Positions 24,977 to 33,805 are shown, counted from the first letter of the stretch. The stretch: DNA of 39,738 bases from Bacillota bacterium (GCA_017626845.1 JAGAHX010000003.1:1-39738), one strand, 5' to 3'. The notes: generated by a model from the letters alone, not told the origin. Program-made: numbers and translations.

Positions 24977-25011
24977 ATATCAACTGTCCTTTCGTGATTG
25001 CTCAATAAATA

Positions 25012-25041
25012 ATTATATCCCGAAAAAGCTTGCAATTTCAA
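25012..25041 (-). promoter_or_regulatory. Promoter of the NYN-rnhB operon
   Basis: On the minus strand TTGAAA (25041-25036), 18 nt, TATAAT (25017-25012), 36 nt before the ATG. A weak hairpin with a T-run on the same strand (GCAATT/AATTGC, 25051-25023) overlaps it and may end the upstream L,D-transpeptidase transcript. Confidence 0.65.
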
Positions 25042-25062
25042 TCATAATTGCGGTTTTTGACC

Positions 25063-26466
25063 CTAATTGAGATCGTTCCAGGGGTTGAAGGGATCGGGGT
25101 CTGTCGGCTCCCAGCCGTTGTCGTTTTCTTCGGTGATCTCCTCCACCGCTTTTTCAGGCTTACCCAGAGGCCCGGGGTTGGGACCGTCATAGATCGTAAC
25201 GCCGGTGCCCTCCTCGCAGTTATCGAAGATCCACTGGGCATCTGCCACCTGCAGGCGCACGCATCCCGCGGAGGCAAAATCGCCGAGCGCGTTGTATTCG
25301 TCCCGCATCAGGGTCGCCCTGTCCTGAGCCGTATAGCAGACGGAGTGGAACAGATAGCCGCCGTCCAGGAATCCAGTAGCATACTGGCCGTAGCTGCCGT
25401 CGATCATGTAGCACCAGGCTGCCTTAAAGCTGAGGATCTTGAAGTCGCCTGTGGGCGTCTCGTGCCCTTCTCTGCCGCAGGAGCAGATCATGGCTTTGAT
25501 GGGCTCACTGTAGCTGCCGTCCTTGCCCTTTTCGTAGATCGTGACCGTGTTCATCTGCCGGTTGACCATGATGTAATACGGATGGCTGCGGGGCGCAGAT
25601 TTCGGCGGTTCCAGATAGCTGGGCATGTCGAAGACGTACTCTTCCGTGTAGGGGAGGATCGACTCTTCGTCTTCCGCCTCGGCACGGATGGTCCAGTAGC
25701 CCCGGCTGTTCTGCTTCAGCAGGAAGGCTTTGCAGCTCTCGACCCCTTCCTCTTCCGGGGTTCCGTGGACGTACCGTCCGAAGACGACCGCCGCATCCTC
25801 TTCCAGGAACAGAGGATCGGTGAGCTCCAGGGATTTTACCTCTTCCCCTTCCGGGAACAGTTCGTTTGCCAGCGCTTCAGACAGCGATTCCCGGATGTTT
25901 TCCACCTCGTCCTCCACCGCTGGGACCGTCAGATACAGGCGCTTTTCCTGGGCCTTCACCAGGGTAAATCCTTCCCCGGGCACGACCTGCAGATCGGTAA
26001 ACAGCCCATCGACCGTCTTGGACAAGGCGCGTGACCCGAACAGGGATTCGTCGTTTTCCGTGATCAAAATATCAGCGCCCCGGTCTTCCACAGCGAACAG
26101 CGACTCTTTTGCGCCGAGGACTTCGGTCTGCACCAGGCCGCGGATCTGCGTCGCTTCGTAAAGCGGTTTGCCCAGCAGGTTTTTACCGGTTGCCTCGACC
26201 GTGATCTCCCCCAGATCCCGTCCGTTTTTATCCAGCACCTTAAACGCATAGCTGTCCTTGCCGGCTTCGTATTTTCCGTCCAGGCCGGTCGTTTCCGCGT
26301 CGATCTCCGCCTCCGGTATGGCTTCCGCCAGTTCCGCTGCGGCTGCATGCGCCACGGCGAGCGGCTGCGCATCGTGCCATTTGTCGTATTCTACTTTTGC
26401 AAAGATGCCGCCGCACAGAAGTACGGCTGCCGCTGCGATCGCAATGATCTTACCCTTTTTCCCCAT
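25063..26466 (-). CDS. Secreted L,D-transpeptidase (YkuD family)
   Basis: A 467-residue exported enzyme. The N-terminus is a signal anchor (GKIIAIAAAAVLLCGGIFA). The last third is the YkuD domain: HPYYIMVNRQMNTVTIYEK, TPTGDF, LFHSVCY, and ASAGC402VRLQVADAQWI with the catalytic Cys. It forms 3-3 cross-links in peptidoglycan or anchors proteins to it. The region at about 35-300 resembles an extracytoplasmic substrate or wall-binding domain that I do not recognise. It follows the large U32 gene by 9 nt. Confidence 0.92.
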   Translation of the reverse strand: MGKKGKIIAIAAAAVLLCGGIFAKVEYDKWHDAQPLAVAHAAAAELAEAIPEAEIDAETTGLDGKYEAGKDSYAFKVLDKNGRDLGEITVEATGKNLLGKPLYEATQIRGLVQTEVLGAKESLFAVEDRGADILITENDESLFGSRALSKTVDGLFTDLQVVPGEGFTLVKAQEKRLYLTVPAVEDEVENIRESLSEALANELFPEGEEVKSLELTDPLFLEEDAAVVFGRYVHGTPEEEGVESCKAFLLKQNSRGYWTIRAEAEDEESILPYTEEYVFDMPSYLEPPKSAPRSHPYYIMVNRQMNTVTIYEKGKDGSYSEPIKAMICSCGREGHETPTGDFKILSFKAAWCYMIDGSYGQYATGFLDGGYLFHSVCYTAQDRATLMRDEYNALGDFASAGCVRLQVADAQWIFDNCEEGTGVTIYDGPNPGPLGKPEKAVEEITEENDNGWEPTDPDPFNPWNDLN

Positions 26467-26475
26467 TGGTTCTCC

Positions 26476-28533
26476 TTACAATAACTCTCTGAAGTACAGT
26501 CCCGCCGTGCGGGGAAAGTCCGCCGGCGCTTTTTCCCGGTACAGATCGAAAACATGGCGGCATTCCTCCGCGCTTTCGACCGTAAAATACAGTTCTTCAA
26601 AATCCAGTTTCGGCACGGACCGGTCCGCGGCGTAGAGAGGCACGGAATTCAGGATCTCGGAATACTGTTTATTCCTGCAGATCAAAGGGAATTTCGCGCC
26701 GGTGCGGTCCGTCAGTTCCGAAAGGCCGCTGCACCCTTCGCAGCCCTTCTCCGTCCGGCCCGGGCAGGCCCGGCATTTCATCAGGGGCAGATAACCGTAG
26801 AGAAGCGCACCTCTGGAAAGACGCCCCTTCATCTTCCGGACCTTTGCGAAGGCAAGCTCCACAGAGACCGTTACGTCTGCCAGGCCCATCGCTTCGTATT
26901 CCGCTGCCGATGCGGAATTCAGGACGTTGAGTTCGAATCCTCCGTGCACACAGAGTCCCATCTCCTGCGCCAGCTGCACACTGCCGATGTTGCTGCAGAC
27001 TGCATCGGTTACGCTTTCCGGGAGCTGCGCCAGCTGCTGCCGCAGCTTCTGTGCATTCGCGCTGCCGTAGACCAGGGGCGGCAGTTCGACCCAGAGTCTT
27101 CCGGCAAACCGCTCTGCCAGATCCAGATGCGCGGCGATCTCTGCTGCCGGCAGGATGACCGCCGCATCCTCCGGCACGTCGAAAAGCTGGGATGCCTTTT
27201 CGAAGCGGAGCCGCAGCTGAGGCGTTTCCGGTGCGCTGTATGCGGGAAGAGCCTCGTCCGCCTCATCGATGCGCTTTCTCACATACTGCCGGTTGCGGGC
27301 AGCATCCAACTGCATTAAAACGTCCCTTCGCAGCGCGTTCAGGGAAGATGCGGGAACGAACAGGCCGGGATCGATACGGCAACGGAGCTTATGCAGTTCG
27401 TAGGCGCTTCCGCCCGTCTTTTCCAGACTGCGGCGCACCTGTTCCTCGTCCAGTTCCAGCTTTCTGGCTTCTGCCGGGGTCTCCCCTTCCGCTTCGGCGG
27501 AAAACCCTTCGCACTTCGCCGTCAGCTTGAGCGGCATGCCTTCCTGCGCCAGGAAGAACAAGTCGACCGGATGTTTTGCGTCGGGAACGTCGTAGAGGCG
27601 TGCCAGGTCTTCCAGAACGCCGCCGGCAGCGGTCACGTCCTCCTTCGTGCGGTAGCCGAACATGTCTGCAGTGCGCTTCCCCGTCAGGTAGCCGTCCGTA
27701 AATCCGCTGCGGGAAAACACGCTGCGCAGGGTCTCCAGATCCGGCTTTCCGCCGTCCAGCGCCTGTCTGCAGGCGGTCACCGCGGCCGCCACATACTCCG
27801 GCCGCTTCATCCGGCCCTCGATCTTCAGGGAGCCCACGCCGGTCTCCGCCAGCTCCTGCATGTGGGGAAAATAGCACATGTCTTTTAAGGACAGCGCATG
27901 GTCTCTGCCCCGGATCTGCCAGTCCAAGCGGCAGGGTTGGGCGCACAGGCCCCGGTTGCCGGATCTTCCGCCGAACAGGGAAGACATGTAGCAGTTGCCG
28001 GACACGCTCATGCAGTGGGCGCCGTGAACGAACACTTCGCAGTCCGCACCGGTCTCGGCGATGATCTCCCGGATCTCTGCCAGGGTCAGCTCCCGCGCCA
28101 GGACCACCCGCACAAAGCCGTAGTCCAGGAGTTTGCGCATACCCTCGGCATTGCAGACCGCCATCTGGGTGGAAGCGTGGAGAGGCAGGTCGGGCCAGTG
28201 TTTCTTCGCATAGGACGCCACCGCCAGATCCTGCACGATGATGCCGTCGGCACCGCTTCTCGCCGCGGTATCCACCGTCTCGTGCATCGCGGACAGTTCG
28301 TCGTCCATCACCAGCGTGTTGATGGTAAGATACACCTTGACCCCCGCATCGTGGCAGTAGCGTATGGTATCCGCCAGACCTTCCCCTGCGAAGTTATCCG
28401 CGTTGCGGCGGGCGTTGAAGTTCGGCAATCCGAAATACACCGCATCTGCGCCGCAGCGCACGGCTGCCTTCAGTTGTTCCGATCCGCCCACCGGGGCCAG
28501 GATCTCCGGTCTTCTGCGTTTTTCTTCCGTCAT
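26476..28533 (-). CDS. U32 family protein, large RlhA-like type
   Basis: A 685-residue member of the peptidase U32 family. The N-terminal barrel has LAPVGGSEQLKAAVRCGADAVYFG, and the Cys-rich signature HGAHCMSVSGNC plus SGNRGLCAQPCRL probably binds an iron-sulfur cluster; the C-terminal half fits the DUF3656-type extension. E. coli RlhA, of similar size, makes 5-hydroxycytidine in 23S rRNA, so an rRNA hydroxylation role is more likely than proteolysis. I chose ATG at 28533 because GAGGAA lies 6 nt upstream; a GTG at 28551 is possible. Confidence 0.88.
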   Translation of the reverse strand: MTEEKRRRPEILAPVGGSEQLKAAVRCGADAVYFGLPNFNARRNADNFAGEGLADTIRYCHDAGVKVYLTINTLVMDDELSAMHETVDTAARSGADGIIVQDLAVASYAKKHWPDLPLHASTQMAVCNAEGMRKLLDYGFVRVVLARELTLAEIREIIAETGADCEVFVHGAHCMSVSGNCYMSSLFGGRSGNRGLCAQPCRLDWQIRGRDHALSLKDMCYFPHMQELAETGVGSLKIEGRMKRPEYVAAAVTACRQALDGGKPDLETLRSVFSRSGFTDGYLTGKRTADMFGYRTKEDVTAAGGVLEDLARLYDVPDAKHPVDLFFLAQEGMPLKLTAKCEGFSAEAEGETPAEARKLELDEEQVRRSLEKTGGSAYELHKLRCRIDPGLFVPASSLNALRRDVLMQLDAARNRQYVRKRIDEADEALPAYSAPETPQLRLRFEKASQLFDVPEDAAVILPAAEIAAHLDLAERFAGRLWVELPPLVYGSANAQKLRQQLAQLPESVTDAVCSNIGSVQLAQEMGLCVHGGFELNVLNSASAAEYEAMGLADVTVSVELAFAKVRKMKGRLSRGALLYGYLPLMKCRACPGRTEKGCEGCSGLSELTDRTGAKFPLICRNKQYSEILNSVPLYAADRSVPKLDFEELYFTVESAEECRHVFDLYREKAPADFPRTAGLYFRELL

Positions 28534-28566
28534 GATTTCTTCCTCGAGCACAGACTCTAATAGTTT

Positions 28567-28596
28567 ATTTTACCACAGCGGGGAATTATGGTACAA
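28567..28596 (-). promoter_or_regulatory. Promoter of the large U32 gene, overlapping the divergent promoter
   Basis: On the minus strand TTGTAC (28596-28591), 18 nt, TAAAAT (28572-28567) with TGG as an extended -10. Its -35 covers the plus-strand -10, and its -10 covers the plus-strand -35. Confidence 0.6.
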
Positions 28597-28597
28597 T
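28569..28597 (+). promoter_or_regulatory. Promoter of the second U32 gene
   Basis: TTTACC (28569-28574), 17 nt, TACAAT (28592-28597), with a start near 28604, 30 nt before the ATG. It shares almost all its bases with the minus-strand promoter. Confidence 0.55.
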
Positions 28598-28633
28598 GAT
28601 GCGGCAAAACAGGAGAAGAAAAAGGTGAAAACC

Positions 28634-29836
28634 ATGAGCGATCATAAAAAACCGGAACTGCTGGCGCCTGCCGGCGATATGGAAGGTGTGCGCACCGCAC
28701 TGCGCTACGGTGCCGATGCGATCTACTGCGGCGGTCCCTTCCTGCAGATGCGGGCCAGCAAAGTGGGATTTACCCGGGAGGAACTCGCCCAGGCGAGCCG
28801 GGAGATCCACGCAGTCGGCAAGAAATTATACGTAACGGTAAACGTATTCGCGAGAAACGACGAGATCCCCGCCCTGGCGGAATACGTGGGATTTCTGAAG
28901 GGGATCGGCGTGGATGCGGTCATCGTGTCGGACCTCGGCGCCATCGCGCAGATCCGCGAGACCGTGCCGGACATGGAAGTCCACGTCTCCACCCAGGCCA
29001 ACTGCATGAACTGGCGGGCGGCGAAGGTGTATTACGATCTGGGGGTCAAGCGCATCGTGCTGGCCAGAGAGCTTATGCTGCAGCAGATTGCAGAGATCCG
29101 CGCCAATGTTCCGGAGGATCTGGAGCTGGAGGCTTTCGTCCACGGCGCCATGTGCATGAGCTACTCCGGCCGCTGCCTGCTGTCCGCCTATCTGGCGGGG
29201 CGCTCCGGCAACCGCGGAGAATGCGCCCAGACCTGCCGCTGGAACTACTACCTGATGGAGGAGAAGCGGCCCGGCGAGTACTTCAAGATCGAGGAGGACG
29301 ACCGCGGTTCCGCCATCCTGAGCTCCAAGGAGCTTTGCTGCATCGAACATTTAAAGGAATTCGAAGAGGCCGGTATCTGCTCCTTCAAGATCGAAGGCCG
29401 CATGCGCACCCCCTTCTATACCGCTACGGTCGTCAACGCCTACCGCATGGCGATCGACGAGGCGGCCCCCATTGCAGCGCTTCGCAAGGAGCTGGATACG
29501 GTCAGCCACCGGCCGTTCTGCACCGGATTCTATTTCGGTGACCCGAACCAGCTGATCCCGGACACCGAAGGCTACGTCCGCGACTGGCTGTTCGTCGCGA
29601 CGGCGCTGGAGGCAAGTAAAAACGGACTGCTGCGTATCGAAACGCGCAATCCGTTCGCTGTCGGCGATACCATTGAATTTTTAAGCCCGGGACATACCGG
29701 AACGCCCTTTGCCGTCTCGTCCATCACGAACGAAGACGGCGAACCGCTGGACCGTTCGGCTACGCCGATGCGTATCCTGACGATCTCCGCGCCGGACGGC
29801 ATAAAGGCCGGCGACATTCTGAGAAAGAAGATCTAG
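28634..29836 (+). CDS. U32 family protein, TrhP/YegQ-like tRNA hydroxylation protein
   Basis: A 400-residue U32 protein starting MSDHKKPELLAPAGDMEGV. The U32 signature HGAMCMSYSGRCLLS and SGNRGECAQTCRW is intact, and FKIEGRMRTPFYTA follows; the C-terminus is a small beta domain. Relatives (TrhP; YrrN/YrrO in Bacillus) form 5-hydroxyuridine at tRNA position 34 from prephenate. ATG at 28634 fits with AGGTGA 5 nt upstream; the frame is open further upstream only by chance, and a GTG at 28625 is an alternative. It is the only large plus-strand gene in the window. Its TAG stop shares a CTAG with the convergent DUF3343 gene. Confidence 0.9.
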   Translation: MSDHKKPELLAPAGDMEGVRTALRYGADAIYCGGPFLQMRASKVGFTREELAQASREIHAVGKKLYVTVNVFARNDEIPALAEYVGFLKGIGVDAVIVSDLGAIAQIRETVPDMEVHVSTQANCMNWRAAKVYYDLGVKRIVLARELMLQQIAEIRANVPEDLELEAFVHGAMCMSYSGRCLLSAYLAGRSGNRGECAQTCRWNYYLMEEKRPGEYFKIEEDDRGSAILSSKELCCIEHLKEFEEAGICSFKIEGRMRTPFYTATVVNAYRMAIDEAAPIAALRKELDTVSHRPFCTGFYFGDPNQLIPDTEGYVRDWLFVATALEASKNGLLRIETRNPFAVGDTIEFLSPGHTGTPFAVSSITNEDGEPLDRSATPMRILTISAPDGIKAGDILRKKI

Positions 29837-30069
29837 TGCACGACTTCATACAGGGCGTCCACCTTCAGGGCGTCCTTTTTGATTGCTTCTTCGAGGGCAG
29901 CGCGGTCCGCGGGGTCCGCCATCCAGGACATGCCGCACCCTGCCGTGATGGAGGTCGGCACCGGGATGAGCCTGCCGGGGAGCCCCGCCGCCAGGCAGTG
30001 CTTTTCGAAAGCCATGGCGTCCGTGGTCGTATGGAACGTGATGATGAATCTGAGTTTCTTCTCCCGCAT
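29833..30069 (-). CDS. DUF3343 protein, putative Se/S carrier
   Basis: A 78-residue protein with the DUF3343 layout: a beta-alpha start (LRFIITFHTTTDAMAFEKHC), then the conserved AGC45GMSW motif. The family has been proposed to carry selenium or sulfur on the motif cysteine. Its start overlaps the stop of the class V aminotransferase-fold gene by one base (TAATG), so the pair is coupled. It is the last gene of the redox operon, and no terminator is visible after it. Confidence 0.82.
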   Translation of the reverse strand: MREKKLRFIITFHTTTDAMAFEKHCLAAGLPGRLIPVPTSITAGCGMSWMADPADRAALEEAIKKDALKVDALYEVVH

Positions 30070-31205
30070 TATTCTGCGATCTCCTTTACCGCTGCGACCG
30101 CAGCATCCACCTCTTCCGACCTGTTGAAATAGGAGAAAGAAAACCGCACTGCACCCTGTTCAACAGTTCCCAGCGCTTCGTGCATCCGCGGCGCACAGTG
30201 GGCGCCGGGCCGGGTCGCGATGCCGTAGGTCTCCGACAGTTCGTCGGACACTTCGCCGGATTCGTAGTCCTTTATATTCAATGCGACGATCGCCGCCCGC
30301 TCATCCGTGGAGAAGTCGCCGTATACGGTCACCCCGTCGACATCCTTCACACCTTCGTAAAACCTGCGCATCAGGGCGATCTCCTTCGCGTGGATCGCTT
30401 CTACACCCGTTTCTGAGATAAAGTCGAACGCCGCTGCCAGCCCCGCGATGCCGTGGCCGTTGAGCGTGCCCGCTTCCAGGCGGGTCGGATACTGCACCGG
30501 CTGCGTCTTCGAAAACGACTGCACGCCGGATCCGCCGACCTTAAAGGGCCTTATTTCCACGCCTTCCGCGATGCACAGGCCGCCGGTGCCCTGGGGCCCG
30601 TACAGACCCTTGTGACCCGTAAAGCAGAGCACCGAGATGCCCATCTTTTCCATGTCGATGGGGACGCAGCCCGCTGTCTGGGAAGCATCCACGACGAGCA
30701 GCAGACCGTACACCTTGCAGATTGCGCCGATCCGCGCCAGATCCAGCATATTGCCCGTCAGATTGGAAGCGTGGTTGCAGACGATGGCCTTCGTCTCAGG
30801 CCGGATGAGCCGCTCGAAATCTCCGTAGTCCACACAGCCCTGCTTATCCGCGCGCACGAAATCCAAAGAAATGCCCTCTTCCGCCTGCAGCCGGTACAAC
30901 GGCCGCAGCACGGAATTGTGCTCCAGATCCGTGGAAATAATGTGGTCCCCCGCCGTAAACAGGCCGGAGATGGCGATGTTGAGCGCCTCCGTGGAATTGG
31001 CGGTAAAGATGACCCTGGAGGGGTCAGCGCAGCCGAATAAGGCCGCCGCCTTGCAGCGGGCATCGTACACCGTGCGGGCCGCCTTCAGCGCCCCGCTGTG
31101 ACTGCCCCGGGAGGAATTGCCCATCCCCTGCATGGCCGAGACCACCGCATCGATCACCGTCTGCGGCTTATGATATGTGGTTGCTGCATTGTCCAGATAG
31201 ATCAT
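30069..31205 (-). CDS. Aminotransferase class V-fold PLP enzyme, cysteine desulfurase-like (EF2568 type)
   Basis: A 378-residue fold-type I PLP enzyme starting MIYLDNAATTYHKP. The PLP-binding Lys is K199 in CFTGHKGLYGPQG. The sequence resembles the EF2568 group, which is close to IscS/CsdA but often sits beside YedF and DUF3343 rather than Fe-S assembly genes. The GAHCAPRMHEAL segment near the C-terminus holds a candidate active-site Cys. It probably releases sulfur or selenium from cysteine or selenocysteine for the carriers encoded next to it. Confidence 0.86.
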   Translation of the reverse strand: MIYLDNAATTYHKPQTVIDAVVSAMQGMGNSSRGSHSGALKAARTVYDARCKAAALFGCADPSRVIFTANSTEALNIAISGLFTAGDHIISTDLEHNSVLRPLYRLQAEEGISLDFVRADKQGCVDYGDFERLIRPETKAIVCNHASNLTGNMLDLARIGAICKVYGLLLVVDASQTAGCVPIDMEKMGISVLCFTGHKGLYGPQGTGGLCIAEGVEIRPFKVGGSGVQSFSKTQPVQYPTRLEAGTLNGHGIAGLAAAFDFISETGVEAIHAKEIALMRRFYEGVKDVDGVTVYGDFSTDERAAIVALNIKDYESGEVSDELSETYGIATRPGAHCAPRMHEALGTVEQGAVRFSFSYFNRSEEVDAAVAAVKEIAE

Positions 31206-31217
31206 ATTCGTTTCCTG

Positions 31218-31988
31218 TTATGCCTTCTGCCGTTTTTCCGCCAGCAGCGCCGCGCCGATGGCGCCTGCGAATCGTGCATCGGGACAGCTCTCGACAGCCG
31301 TGCCCAATTCTTTTCCTAAAGCATCCTTCAGATACGATGCTTCGCACAGACCGCCCGTCAGGACGGCGGGAACGCCGGGTTCCCGGAGGCGGCTGGCCTG
31401 AGACGCGATCTTGCGCGCGATGGATGCGACGACAGCGCAGGCGATGTTTTCCTTGGGCTCCCCTTTGCCGATCAGACTGATGACTTCCGATTCCGCAAAA
31501 ACGGTGCACATGGAGCTGATGCCCGCGTCATTTCCCTTTGCCGCCAGGGCGATCATGGAAGAAGGGTCCATGCCCAGCGTGTTCGCCATCACTTCCAGAA
31601 AGCGGCCGGTGCCGGCGGAGCACTTGTCGTTCATCAGGAAATCCTTGACGCTGCCGCCCCGCAGACAGATGACTTTCGTGTCCTGTCCGCCGATGTCGAG
31701 AATGTCCAGAACGTCTTTTCCAAACAACTTCTGCGCCCCTTTGGCATGGCAGGTGATCTCCGTGACGGCTTTGCGGGCATAGGGAACTACCACGCGGCCG
31801 TAGCCCGTGGCGATGCAGGGGAGCTGCGCAGGGTCAAACCCCGCCGCGCACAATTTCTGCCGCAGCGCCTCCGCCGTATCCTTGCTGCTCCAGCCCGTCG
31901 GCATCTGTTCCGTCAGAAGAACGTTACCATCCTCCGTAACAGCCGCCTTGGCGCAGGAAGAGCCGATGTCGATCCCGATCCCGACCAT
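31218..31988 (-). CDS. Acyl-CoA dehydratase-type activase (YjiL/HgdC-like ATPase)
   Basis: A 256-residue ASKHA-fold ATPase of the BadF/BadG/HgdC family. Seen: the phosphate loop GIDIGSSCAKAA, DIGGQDTK, and C123 (NDKCSAGTG) with C161 (SMCTVF), which would hold one [4Fe-4S] cluster between the two subunits of a dimer. Such proteins use ATP to send a low-potential electron to a partner reductase. The partner is the 382-residue protein two genes upstream; YedF lies between. The size fits the YjiL/DCCP-reductase group. Confidence 0.92.
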   Translation of the reverse strand: MVGIGIDIGSSCAKAAVTEDGNVLLTEQMPTGWSSKDTAEALRQKLCAAGFDPAQLPCIATGYGRVVVPYARKAVTEITCHAKGAQKLFGKDVLDILDIGGQDTKVICLRGGSVKDFLMNDKCSAGTGRFLEVMANTLGMDPSSMIALAAKGNDAGISSMCTVFAESEVISLIGKGEPKENIACAVVASIARKIASQASRLREPGVPAVLTGGLCEASYLKDALGKELGTAVESCPDARFAGAIGAALLAEKRQKA

Positions 31989-31989
31989 A

Positions 31990-32601
31990 TTAGGGCTTTA
32001 CGATGTGGCCGGCGCCATTGAGCTTTTCGACGATGGCATACATGTTCGTGACCTTGCCCACCGCCAGCTTGTCGGACAGTCCGTAGAAGTTGAGGCAGGT
32101 GCCGCAGGTGAGGATCTCCACGCCCTGCGCCTGCAGGCTCTTGAGGTCTTCCAGAGAAGCGGAGCCTTCTACCGTAAGCTTCGCACCGCCGTTATAGAAC
32201 AGCATGGTCTTGGGCAGTTCATCCAGCTGGGAAACAGCATAGATGAAGCCCTTCATCAGGGTGGCGCCCAGTTCGTCGTTGCCGCCGCCCATCACGTTGG
32301 TACCGAAGGCGTAGACGGTGCTGCCTCTTCTGTCGGGGATGCAGGAAACGGCCGGTTCCTCTGCAGCAGCTGCTGCGCCGGGCGCGGTGACCTCCATCGT
32401 AACGACAAAGTGCTTGTCCTCGATCTTCTCGGACTTGACGGCGAACCCCTTGCTCTCCGCCAGTTTCGTCAGGTTCTGCACGGCGGTCTCGTTGTCCACG
32501 TGGGTCTGGACCGTATCCGCTTCCTTCATTTCACCAATGGCCTTGATGGTCTTTACGACGGGGATGGGGCACTGCTCTCCCCTGCATTCTACTGTGATCA
32601 T
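31990..32601 (-). CDS. yedF: YedF-type sulfur/selenium carrier (TusA + DsrE-like)
   Basis: A 203-residue two-domain protein. Residues 1-70 are a TusA-like domain with the C11-P-I-P motif; residues about 95-203 are a DsrE/F-like domain with a CGTC motif (EILTCGTCLNFYG). In selenium-using bacteria this family is linked to selenium metabolism; here position 11 is Cys, not selenocysteine. The SD is AAGGAGG. It sits between the reductase and its activase, an unusual place for a carrier protein. Confidence 0.9.
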   Translation of the reverse strand: MITVECRGEQCPIPVVKTIKAIGEMKEADTVQTHVDNETAVQNLTKLAESKGFAVKSEKIEDKHFVVTMEVTAPGAAAAAEEPAVSCIPDRRGSTVYAFGTNVMGGGNDELGATLMKGFIYAVSQLDELPKTMLFYNGGAKLTVEGSASLEDLKSLQAQGVEILTCGTCLNFYGLSDKLAVGKVTNMYAIVEKLNGAGHIVKP

Positions 32602-32627
32602 AGACTTTCGTCCTCCTTACGACACGT

Positions 32628-33776
32628 TTATAACATTTCCAGGAACGCTTCCAGTCTCGTGGCCAGCTGGCCGCTGTCCGAAAGCGAGTAATCCGTTTCG
32701 ATCGCCATATAGGGCATGCCCAGGCTCTCCATCTTGCGGCGCACGGTCGTGCTCTCCACCGTGTAGGCCGTGCAGGCCTGCAGATCGATCTCCACGACAC
32801 CGTCCACCTTGTATTCGTCCACCAGTTTCTCCAGAAGCGCCAGACGGCGGCTGTCCGGGGTCATGACGGCACAGCCGATCTTTAAATACTTCTCCGCGAC
32901 CGCCTGCACGATATCCGGGGCATCTGCGTCCACATCGTCCAGCGTCGCCTTGATGCCGGAGCAGTTCTCGAAGCATACCACGACGCCGCCTGCGGCCTCG
33001 ATGGCCTTGACGGTCTTCTCCAGCACGCCGCCGATGGGGCAGCCCGTGATCAGGATGCGCTTGGCATCCGCGGAAACCGGGCGCTTTCCGGCTGCGTAAT
33101 CGGCTTCCAGCCCGTCCGCCAGACGGGTGAGTTCCTTGCAGACCTCTTCCACGTCGAAGTAGAAACCGGCGCCTTCCAGCGCTTTATAGACCGCATAACC
33201 CGTGCTCGCGGGAGGCTGCAGTTTCTGCAGCTCCATCAGGCGTCTCCGGCAGGATCTCTCCTTGTTGCGCGCTCTGGCCGCATCCCGGATCGATTCGTCC
33301 GGAATGGCTTCGCCGAACTTTTTCTCCAGGAATTCGCGGAACCGCTGCACTTCCTGCGTCCACTGCTCCAGCGCATGCTCGCGGTCACCCTGGGGCAGGT
33401 GCAGCAGATAGACGTCCTTCATCTCGCCCAGCAGCTCGTACATTTTCTTCTTGCCGTCGCAGGTGGTCTCCCCCACGATAATGTCGGAAAAATACGTGTA
33501 CGGGCACTTATCGGATACCGCGAAGCCGTAGCTCGACTTGATGAGGGGGCACAGATTCTTCGGCAGGTGCGCTTCCGCCGCGGGGATCGTCTCCTCGCTC
33601 ATACCGCATAAAGACACCGGGCTGACCCCGGCAGCATCCAGGATCTCCTGGGGCGTAAACGTACAGAACGTGCCGGCGACTCTGCCGCCGTTTTCTTTGA
33701 TATTTTTGACCCGCAGAAACCCATTTTTGCGGGCTTCTCCGAATTGCGCAAACTGCGCGGGAAGTTCATAACTCAT
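32628..33776 (-). CDS. 2-hydroxyacyl-CoA dehydratase family reductase (double-cubane/YjiM type)
   Basis: A 382-residue HgdB-family protein. Cysteines C38, C57, C76, C91, C106 and C335 (IDLQAC) are the candidate cluster ligands. No second dehydratase subunit gene is present, which fits the homodimeric double-cubane-cluster proteins (DCCP, E. coli YjiM) rather than a true two-subunit dehydratase. Known DCCPs take electrons from an ATP-driven activase and reduce small, hard-to-reduce substrates; the natural substrate here is unknown. It is the first gene of the operon, with SD AAGGAG, behind a palindromic promoter. Confidence 0.9.
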   Translation of the reverse strand: MSYELPAQFAQFGEARKNGFLRVKNIKENGGRVAGTFCTFTPQEILDAAGVSPVSLCGMSEETIPAAEAHLPKNLCPLIKSSYGFAVSDKCPYTYFSDIIVGETTCDGKKKMYELLGEMKDVYLLHLPQGDREHALEQWTQEVQRFREFLEKKFGEAIPDESIRDAARARNKERSCRRRLMELQKLQPPASTGYAVYKALEGAGFYFDVEEVCKELTRLADGLEADYAAGKRPVSADAKRILITGCPIGGVLEKTVKAIEAAGGVVVCFENCSGIKATLDDVDADAPDIVQAVAEKYLKIGCAVMTPDSRRLALLEKLVDEYKVDGVVEIDLQACTAYTVESTTVRRKMESLGMPYMAIETDYSLSDSGQLATRLEAFLEML

Positions 33777-33805
33777 AAAAACTCCTTTATAAAACGATCA
33801 ATTTC

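Noticed and set aside
28364-28633. N-terminal extension of the second U32 protein
   Set aside because: It overlaps the divergent U32 gene and both promoters and has no family similarity; the start at 28634 has a good SD.
29833-32601. Selenocysteine (in-frame TGA) in YedF, DUF3343 or the PLP enzyme
   Set aside because: All frames are open with ordinary stop codons, and the motif positions are cysteine.
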